Shown: positions 41,307 through 49,800 of the stretch, one piece after another | Layout: each line of letters opens with the position of its first letter | Numbering within the stretch: position 1 is the first letter of the stretch | Assembly (NCBI RefSeq): GCF_014649335.1 | Contig: NZ_BMSV01000010.1 | Span: forward strand, 62,001 to 126,000 | Direction: 5' to 3' | Source of the DNA: Streptomyces roseolilacinus | Lineage (GTDB): Bacteria; Actinomycetota; Actinomycetes; Streptomycetales; Streptomycetaceae | Length of the DNA stretch: 64,000 nt | The notes under the pieces: model-generated | Database searches by the model: none | What the model was told of the DNA's origin: nothing | The model's input: only the letters and a program-made list of their open reading frames with translations | Translations under genes and position numbers: made by a program

Positions 41307-41603
41307 TCAGTGGTCGTCCCAGTGCCCGTCGTGGGCGGCGTGCCGGTGCCCGTCGTGGACGTAGTCCATGTGGTCCCCGTGCGCGACCGCCGGGTGGCCG
41401 CAGGTGTCGCCGTGCTCGTGGGCGTGGCCGCTGTGGGCGACGTGCTCGCCCGGCTCGCACTCGTCCCAGTGCCCGGAGTGCTCGCGGTGCAGGTGCCCGT
41501 CGTGGGCGTAGTCGACGTGGTCGCCGTGGACCACGGACTGGTGGCCGCAGGTGGGGCCGTGTACGTGGGAGTGCGCCTGGTGTTCCTGATGCAGGACCGT
41601 CAT
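41307..41603 (-). CDS. Small histidine-rich metal-binding-type protein with internal duplication
   Basis: The 98-residue protein is about one quarter histidine. Two similar halves repeat the order H-x2-TCGH, VxHGDHxDYxHDGH, HxxHxGHWD: first HGPTCGHQSVVHGDHVDYAH, then HGDTCGHPAVAHGDHMDYVH. There is no signal peptide and no membrane segment, although such proteins are sometimes mislabelled as zinc permeases. Dense His with a few Asp/Cys suggests Zn, Ni or Cu buffering in the cytoplasm. No Zur-, Nur- or CopY-like box was recognised upstream. It is divergent from a quinone oxidoreductase gene. Confidence 0.75.
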   Translation of the reverse strand: MTVLHQEHQAHSHVHGPTCGHQSVVHGDHVDYAHDGHLHREHSGHWDECEPGEHVAHSGHAHEHGDTCGHPAVAHGDHMDYVHDGHRHAAHDGHWDDH

Positions 41604-41687
41604 GGCGGGGCCTCTGTACGGAGGGTTGCTGACACTCCCAGGTTATCCCTGTTTGCCTGATTGATCACCTTGGTGGAGGGTCGTCCC

Positions 41688-42620
41688 ATGAAGGCGATCA
41701 GCTACCGCCGCTACGGCGGACCGGAGGTCCTGGAGTACGGCGACCGCCCCACCCCGAAGGTGGGCCCCGACAAGGTCCTGGTCAAGGTGCGGGCGGCGGC
41801 CGTCAACCCGGTCGACTGGAAGTGCCAGGCCGGCTACCTCGACACGATCCTGGACGCCTTCTTCCCGGTCGTCCCCGGCTGGGACGTGTCCGGCGTGGTC
41901 GTCCAGCCCGGCGTCTCCGTCCCCGAGTTCGGCGTCGGCGACGAGGTGATGGGGTACGTCCGGGAGGACGTCCTGTGCCACGGCACCTTCGCCGAGTACG
42001 TCGCCGCGCCCGTCCGCACCCTCGCCCGCAAGCCCCGCACCCTGGGCTTCGCGGAGGCGGCCGCGCTGCCCCTGGCCGGCCTCACCGCGTACCAGGCGCT
42101 CCACCGGGCGCTGCGGGTGCGGAACGGGGAGACCGTGCTGGTCCACGCGGCGGCCGGCGGCGTCGGCTCGTTCGCGGTGCAGATCGCCCGCCACCTCGGC
42201 GCCCGCGTGCTGGGCGCGGTCCGGGAGTCCGGCGCCGACCGGGTGCGGGAGCTGGGCGGCGAACCGGTCCTATACGGCGACGGGTTCGCGCGCCGGGTGC
42301 GCGACCTCGCCCCGCACGGCGTGGACGCGGTCCTGGACACGGTGGGCGGCGAGCCGCTGATGACCTCCCCGGAGGTGCTGACCCCCGAGGGGCGCCTCGC
42401 CTCCGTCGCGGACGGCGAGGTGGTGGGCCTGGGCGGCCTGTACTTCTGGGTGCGTCCGGACGCCGACGACCTGACGGCGCTCGCCGACCTGGCCGAGGGG
42501 GGCGTGCTGACGGTGCGGGTGGCCCGGACCTACCCGCTGGAGGAGGCGGCCCGGGCGCAGCGCGCGGCGATGGCGGGCGGCCTCGGCGGCAAGGTCGTCG
42601 TCACGGTCGGCGAGGACTGA
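41688..42620 (+). CDS. NADPH:quinone-reductase-like MDR oxidoreductase (zinc-free)
   Basis: The 310-residue enzyme belongs to the quinone oxidoreductase/zeta-crystallin branch of MDR. The N-terminal domain has VLVKVRAAAVNPVDWKCQAG and PGWDVSGVV. The NADPH site is TVLVHAAAGGVGSFAVQIA (AAxGGVG). Structural and catalytic zinc cysteines are absent. ATG 41688 (MKAISYRRYGG) is chosen because GGTGGAGGG precedes it; an earlier start would add nine residues of no merit. The gap to the divergent His-rich gene is 84 bp. The substrate is probably a reactive carbonyl or quinone. Confidence 0.9.
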   Translation: MKAISYRRYGGPEVLEYGDRPTPKVGPDKVLVKVRAAAVNPVDWKCQAGYLDTILDAFFPVVPGWDVSGVVVQPGVSVPEFGVGDEVMGYVREDVLCHGTFAEYVAAPVRTLARKPRTLGFAEAAALPLAGLTAYQALHRALRVRNGETVLVHAAAGGVGSFAVQIARHLGARVLGAVRESGADRVRELGGEPVLYGDGFARRVRDLAPHGVDAVLDTVGGEPLMTSPEVLTPEGRLASVADGEVVGLGGLYFWVRPDADDLTALADLAEGGVLTVRVARTYPLEEAARAQRAAMAGGLGGKVVVTVGED

Positions 42621-42672
42621 CCGGCCCCCGCCCCCGCTCTCCGCCCTCCGCCCCGGCGCTCCCTGCCCCGGC

Positions 42673-42748
42673 GCCCGCCTCAGAGCCCCGGACCCGCCCA
42701 GAGCCCCGGTGCCCGCCTCAGAGCCCCGGACCCGCCCAGAGCCCCGGC
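42673..42748. repeat. Two 38-bp tandem repeats between convergent genes
   Basis: The copies at 42673-42710 and 42711-42748 are nearly identical, and each contains CAGAGCCCCGG twice. A partial third copy runs into the DUF202 stop codon. The DNA is non-coding. Confidence 0.7.
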
Positions 42749-42754
42749 ACCCGC

Positions 42755-43069
42755 TCAGAGCACCACCGCCACCGCGAACCCGGCCAGCGCGACCGTGCAG
42801 CCCGCCGCCGCCACGGCGGCGGGCCCCCTCAGCGCACGCGGCCGCCCCCGCCCCAGCGCGGCGATCCGCCGGTGCGCCACCACCAGGAACGCCACCCACA
42901 CCAGCAGCGACAGCCCCGCCCCCAGCACGCCGGCCGCCGACACGTCACCGCCGTGCACGGCCTGCCGCGCGGCCAGCACGGCGGCGACGGTGCACGACAG
43001 CGTCGTACGCCGCCACGCCAGCCGCGTCCGCTCCGGCTGCAGACCGGGATCGCGCACCTCCCCCGTCAC
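42755..43069 (-). CDS. DUF202 small membrane protein
   Basis: The 104-residue protein has the DUF202 motif GLQPERTRLAWRRTTLSCTVA at the start of the first of three hydrophobic helices. The second and third helices are VLGAGLSLLVWVAFLVVAH and AVAAAGCTVALAGFAVAVVL. The start GTG 43069 overlaps the stop of the upstream DUF202 gene (GTGA), so the two subunits are translationally coupled. DUF202 pairs of this kind occur in many actinobacteria. The function is unknown; a membrane complex of the two is likely. Confidence 0.8.
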   Translation of the reverse strand: MTGEVRDPGLQPERTRLAWRRTTLSCTVAAVLAARQAVHGGDVSAAGVLGAGLSLLVWVAFLVVAHRRIAALGRGRPRALRGPAAVAAAGCTVALAGFAVAVVL

Positions 43070-43458
43070 CCCGTCCACCCCGACACCACCGCCAGCACCA
43101 TCGCGAGGGCCACCAGCCCCACCGCCAGGCTCAGCAGCGCCGGGAACCGGCTGACCGGCAGGTCCTCCCCGCGCCGCATCGCCCGCTCGCACCGCACCCA
43201 GTGGTTGACCGCCCGCAGCGCGCACAGCGCCCCGGCGCCCAGCAGCACCAGCGCCATCCCGACCCGCACCCCCCACCGCAGGTCGGGCAGGAACTGGTCC
43301 ACGGCGAACCCCCCGCCCACCAGGGCGAGACCGGTCCGCAGCCACGCGAGGAACGTCCGCTCGTTGGCGAGCGAGAACCGGTAGTCCGGCGTCTCGCCCT
43401 CCTCCCGCACCCGCTGCGGCGAGAACCACAGCCGGACATCTCGTCCGAAATCACCCAC
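43066..43458 (-). CDS. DUF202 (YidH-like) membrane protein
   Basis: The 130-residue partner has the motif SLANERTFLAWLRTGLALVGGGF (the R-T-x-L-A-W-x-R-T signature) at the head of helix 1. Helices follow at VRVGMALVLLGAGALCAL and FPALLSLAVGLVALAMVLAVV. The start is GTG 43458. It is transcribed ahead of the shorter DUF202 gene and overlaps it by four bases. The preceding NUDIX gene on the same strand ends 9 bp upstream, so the three may form one unit. Confidence 0.83.
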   Translation of the reverse strand: MGDFGRDVRLWFSPQRVREEGETPDYRFSLANERTFLAWLRTGLALVGGGFAVDQFLPDLRWGVRVGMALVLLGAGALCALRAVNHWVRCERAMRRGEDLPVSRFPALLSLAVGLVALAMVLAVVSGWTG

Positions 43459-43467
43459 CGCCGCACC

Positions 43468-43989
43468 CTAACCGCGCGCCGAGCGCAGCCGCTCCCACGC
43501 CACGAGGCCGTCCGGCACCCACGTCCACTCGCCCAGCCGCCGCTCCAGCTCCTCCTCCGTCAGGAACGCGTGCCAGGCGACCTCCTCCACCTGCGGCGAC
43601 ACCGGGAGGTCGCACCGCACCTCGTACACCCGCGACCACCACGAGCCGCGCCCGCCCGGCCCGTCGTCGTACAGGAACGACAGGACCGGCACCGGCCGGG
43701 GCAGGCCGCGCACGCCCAGCTCCTCCTCGGCCTCCCGGAGCGCCGCCGCGTCGTACGACTCGCCCGCGCCGACGACACCGCCGACGAACATGTCGTACAG
43801 GGAGGGGAAGAGCAGCTTCGACGCGGTGCGGCGGTGCACGAACACCCGGTCGGAGGCGTCCCGCACCAGGACGAACGCGCAGCGGTGGCGCAGCCCGCGG
43901 GCGTACACCTCGCCGCGCGGGAGCGTTCCGATCACCTCGTCCCGTTCGTCGACGACGTCCAGGAGCTCCTCGGCGGGGGATGCGTTCAC
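43468..43989 (-). CDS. NUDIX hydrolase
   Basis: The 173-residue protein has the full Nudix box GAGESYDAAALREAEEELGV (G-x5-E-x7-REUXEEXGU; first Gly of the box is in GGVVG just before). The N-terminal part, LDVVDERDEVIGTLPRGEVYARGLRHRCAFVLV, is the form of isopentenyl-diphosphate-isomerase-like/YfcD Nudix proteins. It would cleave a nucleoside diphosphate linked to another group. The start is GTG 43989. The substrate is unknown. Confidence 0.9.
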   Translation of the reverse strand: MNASPAEELLDVVDERDEVIGTLPRGEVYARGLRHRCAFVLVRDASDRVFVHRRTASKLLFPSLYDMFVGGVVGAGESYDAAALREAEEELGVRGLPRPVPVLSFLYDDGPGGRGSWWSRVYEVRCDLPVSPQVEEVAWHAFLTEEELERRLGEWTWVPDGLVAWERLRSARG

Positions 43990-44100
43990 GTTCCGTCCTC
44001 ATCGGTCGTTCGGATGCTCCGCGGTCCACGGGGGTTGACGCGGTTACCGCAGAGTACGGAAGATCGGACGCCCCGATCATCCCCGGAAGGACGGAAGCCC

Positions 44101-45756
44101 ATGGCCTACGACGCTGACGTGATCGTGATCGGCGCGGGCCTCGCCGGCCTGGTGGCCACCGCCGAGCTCGTCGACGCCGGGCGCAGCGTCATCCTCCTCG
44201 ACCAGGAGCCGGAGCAGTCCTTCGGCGGGCAGGCCCACTGGTCCTTCGGCGGGCTGTTCCTCGTCGACTCGCCCGAGCAGCGCCGCATGCGCGTCCGCGA
44301 CAGCCGCGACCTGGCCCTCCAGGACTGGCTCGGCACGGCCGGCTTCGACCGCGCCGAGGACCGCTGGCCGCGCCGCTGGGCGGAGGCGTACGTGGACTTC
44401 GCGGCCGGCGAGAAGCGCGCCTGGCTGCACCGCCAGGGGGTCCGTTTCTTCCCCGTCGTGGGCTGGGCCGAGCGCGGCGGCTACGGCGCCACCGGGCACG
44501 GCAACTCCGTCCCGCGCTTCCACATCACCTGGGGCACGGGGCCCGGCCTCGTCGCCCCGTTCGAGCGCCGCGTCCGCGCGGGCATCGCCCGGGGCCTCGT
44601 CCGGACGGGCTTCCGCCACCGCGTCGCCGGCCTCGGCCGCACCGGCGGCGCCGTGGACACCGTCAGCGGTGAGGTCCTGGAGCCGTCCGACGCCCCCCGG
44701 GGCACGGCCAGCAGCCGCGAGGTCGCCGGCGCCTTCGAGTACCGCGCCCAGGCGGTCGTCATCGCCTCCGGCGGCATCGGCGGCAACCACGACCTGGTCC
44801 GCGCCCAGTGGCCCGAGCGGCTCGGCACCCCGCCCAAGCGGATGCTGTCCGGCGTCCCCGCGCACGTCGACGGGCTGATGCTCGGCATCGCGGAGGCGGC
44901 CGGCGCCCACCACGTCAACCGCGACCGCATGTGGCACTACACCGAGGGCATCGAGAACTGGGACCCGATCTGGGCCCGTCACGGCATCCGCATCCTCCCC
45001 GGCCCGTCCTCCCTGTGGCTGGACGCACTCGGCCGCCGCCTGCCCGTCCCCCTCTTCCCCGGCTTCGACACGCTCGGCACGCTGGAGCACATCATGGGGA
45101 CCGGCCACGAGCACACGTGGTTCGTCCTCGACCAGCGGATCATCGGCAAGGAGTTCGCGCTCTCCGGCAGCGAGCAGAACCCCGACCTCACCGGCAGGTC
45201 CGTCCGCGACGTCGTCAACCGCGCCCGCGCCGACGTGCCCGCGCCGGTCCGGGCGTTCATGGACAAGGGCGCCGACTTCGTCGTGGAGCGCGACCTGTCC
45301 GCCCTGGTCCGCGGCATGAACGCGCTCACCGGCGAGCCGCTGGTCGACGAGGCCGCGCTGCGCCGCGAGATCGTCGCCCGCGACCGGGAGATGGCCAATC
45401 CCTTCACCAAGGACCTCCAGGTCACCGCCATCCGCGGTGCCCGCAGGTACCTCGGCGACCGGCTGATCCGCACGGCGGCCCCGCACCGCATCCTCGACCC
45501 GAAGGCCGGGCCGCTGATCGCGGTGCGGCTGAACATCCTCACCCGCAAGTCGCTGGGCGGCCTGGAGACGGACCTGTCGTCGCGGGTCCTCACCGCGGCG
45601 GGGGAGCCGCTGCCGGGCGTCTACGCGGCGGGCGAGGCGGCCGGCTTCGGCGGGGGCGGCGTCCACGGCTACCGCGCCCTGGAGGGCACGTTCCTCGGCG
45701 GCTGCCTCTTCTCCGGCCGCGCGGCGGGCCGGGCGGCGGCGCGCGCCGTGGCCTGA
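44101..45756 (+). CDS. FAD-binding dehydrogenase (KstD-like)
   Basis: The 551-residue flavoprotein begins MAYDADVIVIGAGLAGLVATAEL (GxGxxG) and continues LLDQEPEQSFGGQAHWSFGG, the FAD-stacking block of fumarate reductase/3-ketosteroid-delta1-dehydrogenase relatives. The C-terminal FAD block is GVYAAGEAAGFGGGGVHGYRALEGTFLGGCLFSGR. The family oxidises steroids or other cyclic ketones, or reduces fumarate-like acids; the steroid catalytic Tyr set is not obvious, so the substrate is open. GGAAGG lies upstream of ATG 44101. It is single and not in an operon. Confidence 0.88.
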   Translation: MAYDADVIVIGAGLAGLVATAELVDAGRSVILLDQEPEQSFGGQAHWSFGGLFLVDSPEQRRMRVRDSRDLALQDWLGTAGFDRAEDRWPRRWAEAYVDFAAGEKRAWLHRQGVRFFPVVGWAERGGYGATGHGNSVPRFHITWGTGPGLVAPFERRVRAGIARGLVRTGFRHRVAGLGRTGGAVDTVSGEVLEPSDAPRGTASSREVAGAFEYRAQAVVIASGGIGGNHDLVRAQWPERLGTPPKRMLSGVPAHVDGLMLGIAEAAGAHHVNRDRMWHYTEGIENWDPIWARHGIRILPGPSSLWLDALGRRLPVPLFPGFDTLGTLEHIMGTGHEHTWFVLDQRIIGKEFALSGSEQNPDLTGRSVRDVVNRARADVPAPVRAFMDKGADFVVERDLSALVRGMNALTGEPLVDEAALRREIVARDREMANPFTKDLQVTAIRGARRYLGDRLIRTAAPHRILDPKAGPLIAVRLNILTRKSLGGLETDLSSRVLTAAGEPLPGVYAAGEAAGFGGGGVHGYRALEGTFLGGCLFSGRAAGRAAARAVA

Positions 45757-45761
45757 CGCCC

Positions 45762-45799
45762 TCCCGCCGCCGGTCCCGGCTCCCGCCGCCGGTCCCGGC
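45762..45799. repeat. Two exact 19-bp tandem repeats
   Basis: TCCCGCCGCCGGTCCCGGC occurs at 45762-45780 and 45781-45799, in the gap after the KstD-like stop. Confidence 0.7.
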
Positions 45800-45842
45800 T
45801 CCGCTGCCGACGCCCGGGCCCTGCCCGGCACCCCGTCCGGGC

Positions 45843-46637
45843 CTACGCCCCGTCCGGGACCGGTGTCCCCTGGTGGTGGTACAGCCGCCACGGCGCCCCC
45901 GTGCCGTCCGCCGCGTGCCGCCAGAGCGAGGAGCGGCGCACCCGCCGGCCGCCGGCGACCGTCTCGTACGTCAGGTGCACCAGGCCCGGCGCGAGCGCCA
46001 CGCCCGCCATGCGGGAGACCTCGTGGCGGGGCCCCCGTGCCGCGCTCCCCTCCATCCCGGGCAGCTCGGCGAGCATCTCCTCCCGCGTCCAGCGCCGCCC
46101 CGACGCGCCGACCTCGGTGAACTCCGGGTCCAGCAGCCGCGACGCCTCGGCCCGCGACGCCCGTACGGCCGGGTCCAGCAGCCGCAGTTCGCCCGCGACC
46201 GCCGCGGCGACCGGGTCGAGCACCTCCACCACGCGGAACCGTTCCGCCACCACCCGGGTCGTGTCGTCCACCGTGAAGTGCGGGTCGCCGAGCGCGGACC
46301 GCAGGGCGTCGCCGTGCCAGAACCGCTCGTGCGCGGCCCGCCACTCCGCCACCGACCGGTGGCCCTCGCCCTCGTCGACGGCGTGCCGGAGGTCGACCTC
46401 GCCGAGCGGCAGCACCCGCGCCTCCACCACCTCCACCACCGCGACCGGCCGGTCCGCCGAGTCGACCAGCGCCGACCGGGCACCGGGCGCGGGCAGGGGC
46501 TCCCCCTCCGCCTCGTACTCCGCGAGCAGCCCGGTCGTCGCCGTCTTCGCCCCGGTCAGGACGGCGGCGACGAGCCGGTCGCGCAGCGGGCCGGGGAAGG
46601 CGAGTAGGTACGGGGGGAGGGCGTCGTGGTCGCTCAT
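45843..46637 (-). CDS. ASCH domain fused to a DUF4440/SnoaL-like domain
   Basis: The 264-residue protein has an N-terminal ASCH domain (about 5-125): LRDRLVAAVLTGAKTATTGLL, GARSALVDSADRPVAVVEV, and ERFWHGDAL. The ASCH fold binds RNA or modified nucleosides. The C-terminal part (about 145-262) is a SnoaL/NTF2-like DUF4440 fold: LLDPAVRASRAEASRLLDPEFTEVG, then HLTYETVAGGRRVRRSSLWRHAADG and APWRLYHHQGTPVPD. Each module is common separately; the fusion is less usual. ATG 46637 is the first start. The role is unknown. Confidence 0.8.
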   Translation of the reverse strand: MSDHDALPPYLLAFPGPLRDRLVAAVLTGAKTATTGLLAEYEAEGEPLPAPGARSALVDSADRPVAVVEVVEARVLPLGEVDLRHAVDEGEGHRSVAEWRAAHERFWHGDALRSALGDPHFTVDDTTRVVAERFRVVEVLDPVAAAVAGELRLLDPAVRASRAEASRLLDPEFTEVGASGRRWTREEMLAELPGMEGSAARGPRHEVSRMAGVALAPGLVHLTYETVAGGRRVRRSSLWRHAADGTGAPWRLYHHQGTPVPDGA

Positions 46638-46659
46638 GCCCGTAGCGTCACACGCGGGC

Positions 46660-46697
46660 GGGCCGGGACGCCCCCGAATTGGGGGGCGCCCCGGCCC
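46660..46697 (-). terminator. Terminator of the gluconate operon
   Basis: A long imperfect stem (GGGCCGGGACGCCCCC with GGGGGGCGCCCCGGCCC, GAATT loop) lies 25 bp downstream of the permease stop. Confidence 0.65.
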
Positions 46698-46721
46698 GCA
46701 CCACCACCGGCCGCCGGCCGG

Positions 46722-48125
46722 CTACAGCACCAGGGACAGCAGCAGCACGCACACGATGCCGACGACCGAGATGATCGTCTCCATCACCGACCAGGTCTTG
46801 ACCGTCTGGCCGACGTCCATGCCGAAGTACTCCTTCACCAGCCAGAACCCGGCGTCGTTGACGTGGCTGAAGAACAGCGACCCGGCGCCGATCGCCAGCA
46901 CCAGCAGCGCCGCGTGGGAGGCCGACATGTCGGCGGCCAGCGGCGCGACCAGGCCGGCCGCCGAGATCGTCGCCACGGTCGCGGAGCCCGTCGCGAGGCG
47001 GATCGCCACCGCGATCAGCCAGCCGAGCAGCAGGCCCGGGATCGCCCAGTCCTTCGACAGGTCGAGGATCATCCGGCCCACGCCGATGTCGATGAGCGTC
47101 GTCTTGAAGCCGCCGCCCGCGCCGACGATCAGCAGCACGCCCGCGATCGGCGCCAGCGACCTCTCCACGGTCGTGGAGATCCGCTCCTTGGTGAACCCGG
47201 CCGCCCGGCCCAGCGTGAACAGCCCCACGAGCACGGCCGCGAGCAGCGCGATCAGCGGCGAGCCGATGATGTCCGTGACCCGCTGGAGGCCGTCGGCGGG
47301 GTCGTCCACGACGATGTCGACCAGCGCCTTCACCATCATCAGGACCACGGGCAGCAGCACCGTGGCGACGGTGACCCCGAAGCCGGGCCGCTTCTCGGGC
47401 CCGCCGTCCTCCGCGGCCCGCTGCGGCAGCATGCCGTCGGGCGCGGGGATGTCGACCCAGCGGGCGGCGTACCGGGAGAACAGCGGCCCGGCGACGATCA
47501 CGGTGGGTATGGCGACGACCAGGCCCAGCGCGAGCGTGATGCCCAGGTCCGCGCCGAGCGCGTCGATCGCGACCAGCGGGCCGGGGTGCGGCGGGATCAG
47601 CCCGTGCATCACGGACAGGCCGGCCAGCGCCGGGACGCCGATGCGCATCAGCGAGTAGCCGCCGCGCCGGGCGACCATCAGCACGACGGGGATCAGCAGC
47701 ACGATGCCGACCTCGAAGAACAGCGGCAGCCCGATCACCGAGGCGATCAGCACCATCGCCCACGGCATGGACCGCCCGCCGGCCCGCGCCAGGATCGTGT
47801 CGACGATCCGGTCGGCGCCGCCCGAGTCCGCGAGGAGCTTGCCGAGGATCGCGCCCAGCGCGACGAGCACGCCCACCCCGGCGACCGTCGACCCGAGGCC
47901 GCCGGTGAACGAGGCGAGGGTCTTGTCCAGCGGCGCGCCCGCGAGGACGCCCAGCGCCAGCGACCCGATGGTCAGGGCGAGGAAGGCGTGCAGTCTGAAC
48001 CGGGTGATGAGGACGACGATGAGGGCGATGCCGGCGAGCACGGCCACGCCCAGCTGCGCGTCGCCCGCCGAGGTGATCGGTTCGGCGGCGTCCGCTGCCA
48101 GCATCTCGACGCTGAGTCTGGTCAC
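46722..48125 (-). CDS. gntP: Gluconate:H+ symporter, GntP family
   Basis: The 467-residue permease has about twelve membrane helices. GntP signatures are SVIGLPLFFEVGIVLLIPVV, LSVMHGLIPPHPGPLVAI, ATGSATVATISAAGLVAPLA and FFSHVNDAGFWLVKEYFG. It takes up gluconate with a proton. GTG 48125 is preferred because AAGGA lies seven bases upstream and the N-terminus then fits the family; the much longer open frame upstream overlaps gntK. It follows gntK after a 29-bp gap, forming the operon gntK-gntP. Control is by the divergent FadR-type GntR protein. Confidence 0.93.
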   Translation of the reverse strand: MTRLSVEMLAADAAEPITSAGDAQLGVAVLAGIALIVVLITRFRLHAFLALTIGSLALGVLAGAPLDKTLASFTGGLGSTVAGVGVLVALGAILGKLLADSGGADRIVDTILARAGGRSMPWAMVLIASVIGLPLFFEVGIVLLIPVVLMVARRGGYSLMRIGVPALAGLSVMHGLIPPHPGPLVAIDALGADLGITLALGLVVAIPTVIVAGPLFSRYAARWVDIPAPDGMLPQRAAEDGGPEKRPGFGVTVATVLLPVVLMMVKALVDIVVDDPADGLQRVTDIIGSPLIALLAAVLVGLFTLGRAAGFTKERISTTVERSLAPIAGVLLIVGAGGGFKTTLIDIGVGRMILDLSKDWAIPGLLLGWLIAVAIRLATGSATVATISAAGLVAPLAADMSASHAALLVLAIGAGSLFFSHVNDAGFWLVKEYFGMDVGQTVKTWSVMETIISVVGIVCVLLLSLVL

Positions 48126-48154
48126 GGTGATTCCTTGGGGAGGGGGATCGGGGG

Positions 48155-48706
48155 TCAGGGAAGGAGGGGGCGGGCAGGCGGCGGGGGAGCCGTCGCCTCC
48201 CCGCCGAGCCGCCGCAGCGCGGCCACGGCCCGGTCGGTGATCTCCTCCGGCGTACCGGAGACGTCGACGGCGACCCCCGCCTCGTCGTCGCCGAGCGGCT
48301 GGAGCGTCGCGAACTGCGAGTCGAGCAGCGCCGTGGGCATGAAGTGGCCGCGGCGCGCGGCCATCCGCCCCTCGATCAGCGCCCGGTCCCCGGCCAGGTG
48401 CAGGAACACCGCGCCGGGCGCGGCCGCCCGCAGCCGGTCCCGGTAGGACCGCTTCAGCGCCGAGCAGCTCACCACCCCGCCGCGCCCCGCGTGCTCCCCG
48501 GCCCACCGCCCGATCGCGTCGAGCCACGGCCACCGGTCCGCGTCGTCCAGCGGGACGCCGGCCGACATCTTGGCGATGTTCGCCGCGGGGTGGAAGTCGT
48601 CGCCCTCCGCGTAGGGCGCGCCGAGCCGTTCGGCGACCAGCGGCCCGAGGGTGGTCTTGCCGGTCCCGGCGACCCCCATCACCACGACGACCAGGGGTTT
48701 CTCCAT
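48155..48706 (-). CDS. gntK: Gluconokinase
   Basis: The 183-residue P-loop kinase converts gluconate and ATP to 6-phosphogluconate for the pentose phosphate pathway. The Walker A motif is VVVVMGVAGTGKTTLGPLVA, and the substrate blocks are EGDDFHPAANIAKMSAGVPL and CSALKRSYRDRL, both specific for thermoresistant-type gluconokinases. ATG 48706 (MEKPLVVVV) is chosen because the earlier start would add an arginine-rich leader. It is divergent from the GntR gene with a palindrome in the shared promoter region. Confidence 0.93.
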   Translation of the reverse strand: MEKPLVVVVMGVAGTGKTTLGPLVAERLGAPYAEGDDFHPAANIAKMSAGVPLDDADRWPWLDAIGRWAGEHAGRGGVVSCSALKRSYRDRLRAAAPGAVFLHLAGDRALIEGRMAARRGHFMPTALLDSQFATLQPLGDDEAGVAVDVSGTPEEITDRAVAALRRLGGEATAPPPPARPLLP

Positions 48707-48807
48707 GACTGAGTGCCTCGCTGTCCAGGTCTGCGCTCCATGACGCCGCGTGCGGCGTCGGGACACTGAAACCCATGGGGTACGACGTATTCAAGTCCCT
48801 GTGATGT

Positions 48808-48822
48808 AAAAGTCATACTTTT
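48808..48822. promoter_or_regulatory. GntR-type palindrome at the gluconate locus
   Basis: AAAAGTCATACTTTT has perfect 6-bp arms with a 3-bp centre and lies in the 151-bp gap between gntK and the divergent GntR gene, 35 bp before the regulator start. FadR-type GntR proteins bind short AT-rich palindromes of this kind. Confidence 0.65.
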
Positions 48823-48857
48823 TGTTCGTGGTCTTCACCGGCGCATAGGCTTGCCCC

Positions 48858-49622
48858 ATGACGACTCAGGCCCGGGGGCTCCATACGCGTGTGCTGGAAG
48901 CCCTGGGCCTGGCGATCACCGCCGGGGAGTACCCGCCCGGCAGCGTCCTGCGCACCGACGACCTCGCCCAGCGCTTCGAGGTCTCCCGCACGGTCGTCCG
49001 CGAGGTGGTCCGCGTCCTGGAGTCCATGCACCTGGTCGCCTCGCGCCGGCGCGTCGGCGTGACCGTGCGCCCCACCGAGCAGTGGAACGTGTACGACCCC
49101 CAGGTCATCCGCTGGCGGCTCGCGGGCGCCGACCGCCCCCGCCAGCTCCGCTCGCTCACCGTGCTGCGCTCCGCGGTCGAACCGGTCGCCGCCGGCCTCG
49201 CCGCGCTGAACGCCACGCCCGAGCAGTGCCGCGCCCTCACCGAGGAGGCCCTCGGCATGGTCGCCACCTCCCGGGGCCGGCGGTTGGAGGCGTACCTGGT
49301 GCACGACATCGCCTTCCACCGGATCGTCCTCGACGCGTCCGGCAACGAGATGTTCGCCCGCCTCGGCGACGTCGTCGCGGAGGTCCTCACCGGCCGCACG
49401 CACCACCACGTCATGTTCGACGACCCCGACCCGGCCGCCGTCACCCTCCACGTCCAGGTCGCCGAGGCCGTACGGGGGCGGGACGCGGTCCGCGCGGAGG
49501 AGCTGACCCGGCAGATCGCCCTCGGCGCCCTCCGCGAGCTCGACGTCCTCGCGCCCCGCGCCGAACCGGCGCCCGGCCCCGGGCCGTCCCGCGCCGTACC
49601 CATGCCGCATACTGGCCCGTAA
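48858..49622 (+). CDS. FadR-subfamily GntR regulator of gluconate genes
   Basis: The 254-residue regulator has a GntR HTH (LHTRVLEALGLAITAGEYPPG through SRTVVREVVRVLESMHLVASRRRVGVTV) and an FCD effector domain (about 95-230) with metal-ligand histidines in LVHDIAFHRIVLDASGN and the later block VLTGRTHHHVMF. The partner operon is gluconate uptake and phosphorylation, so gluconate or 6-phosphogluconate is the probable effector. Little Shine-Dalgarno is visible before ATG 48858; it may be leaderless or weakly translated. The C-terminus has a proline-rich tail. Confidence 0.9.
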   Translation: MTTQARGLHTRVLEALGLAITAGEYPPGSVLRTDDLAQRFEVSRTVVREVVRVLESMHLVASRRRVGVTVRPTEQWNVYDPQVIRWRLAGADRPRQLRSLTVLRSAVEPVAAGLAALNATPEQCRALTEEALGMVATSRGRRLEAYLVHDIAFHRIVLDASGNEMFARLGDVVAEVLTGRTHHHVMFDDPDPAAVTLHVQVAEAVRGRDAVRAEELTRQIALGALRELDVLAPRAEPAPGPGPSRAVPMPHTGP

Positions 49623-49800
49623 CCTCAGATACACCTCAGATCTGTCGTTGCGCGTCCCTGATGTGACACCGGCCACAGCGGACACCCTTGTCCTGCTGTG
49701 ACGATGTGCCGCAGGCCCGCCGCCGCGGTGAACATCCCTCCCACCCGGCCCCAGGGCGGCGCACCGCACGATCCTCCCTCACAAAGGCGAACCACTCCTC

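Noticed and set aside
41307..41603. Zinc transporter permease, as similar proteins are sometimes labelled
   Set aside because: The protein has no hydrophobic segment; it is a soluble His-rich repeat protein.
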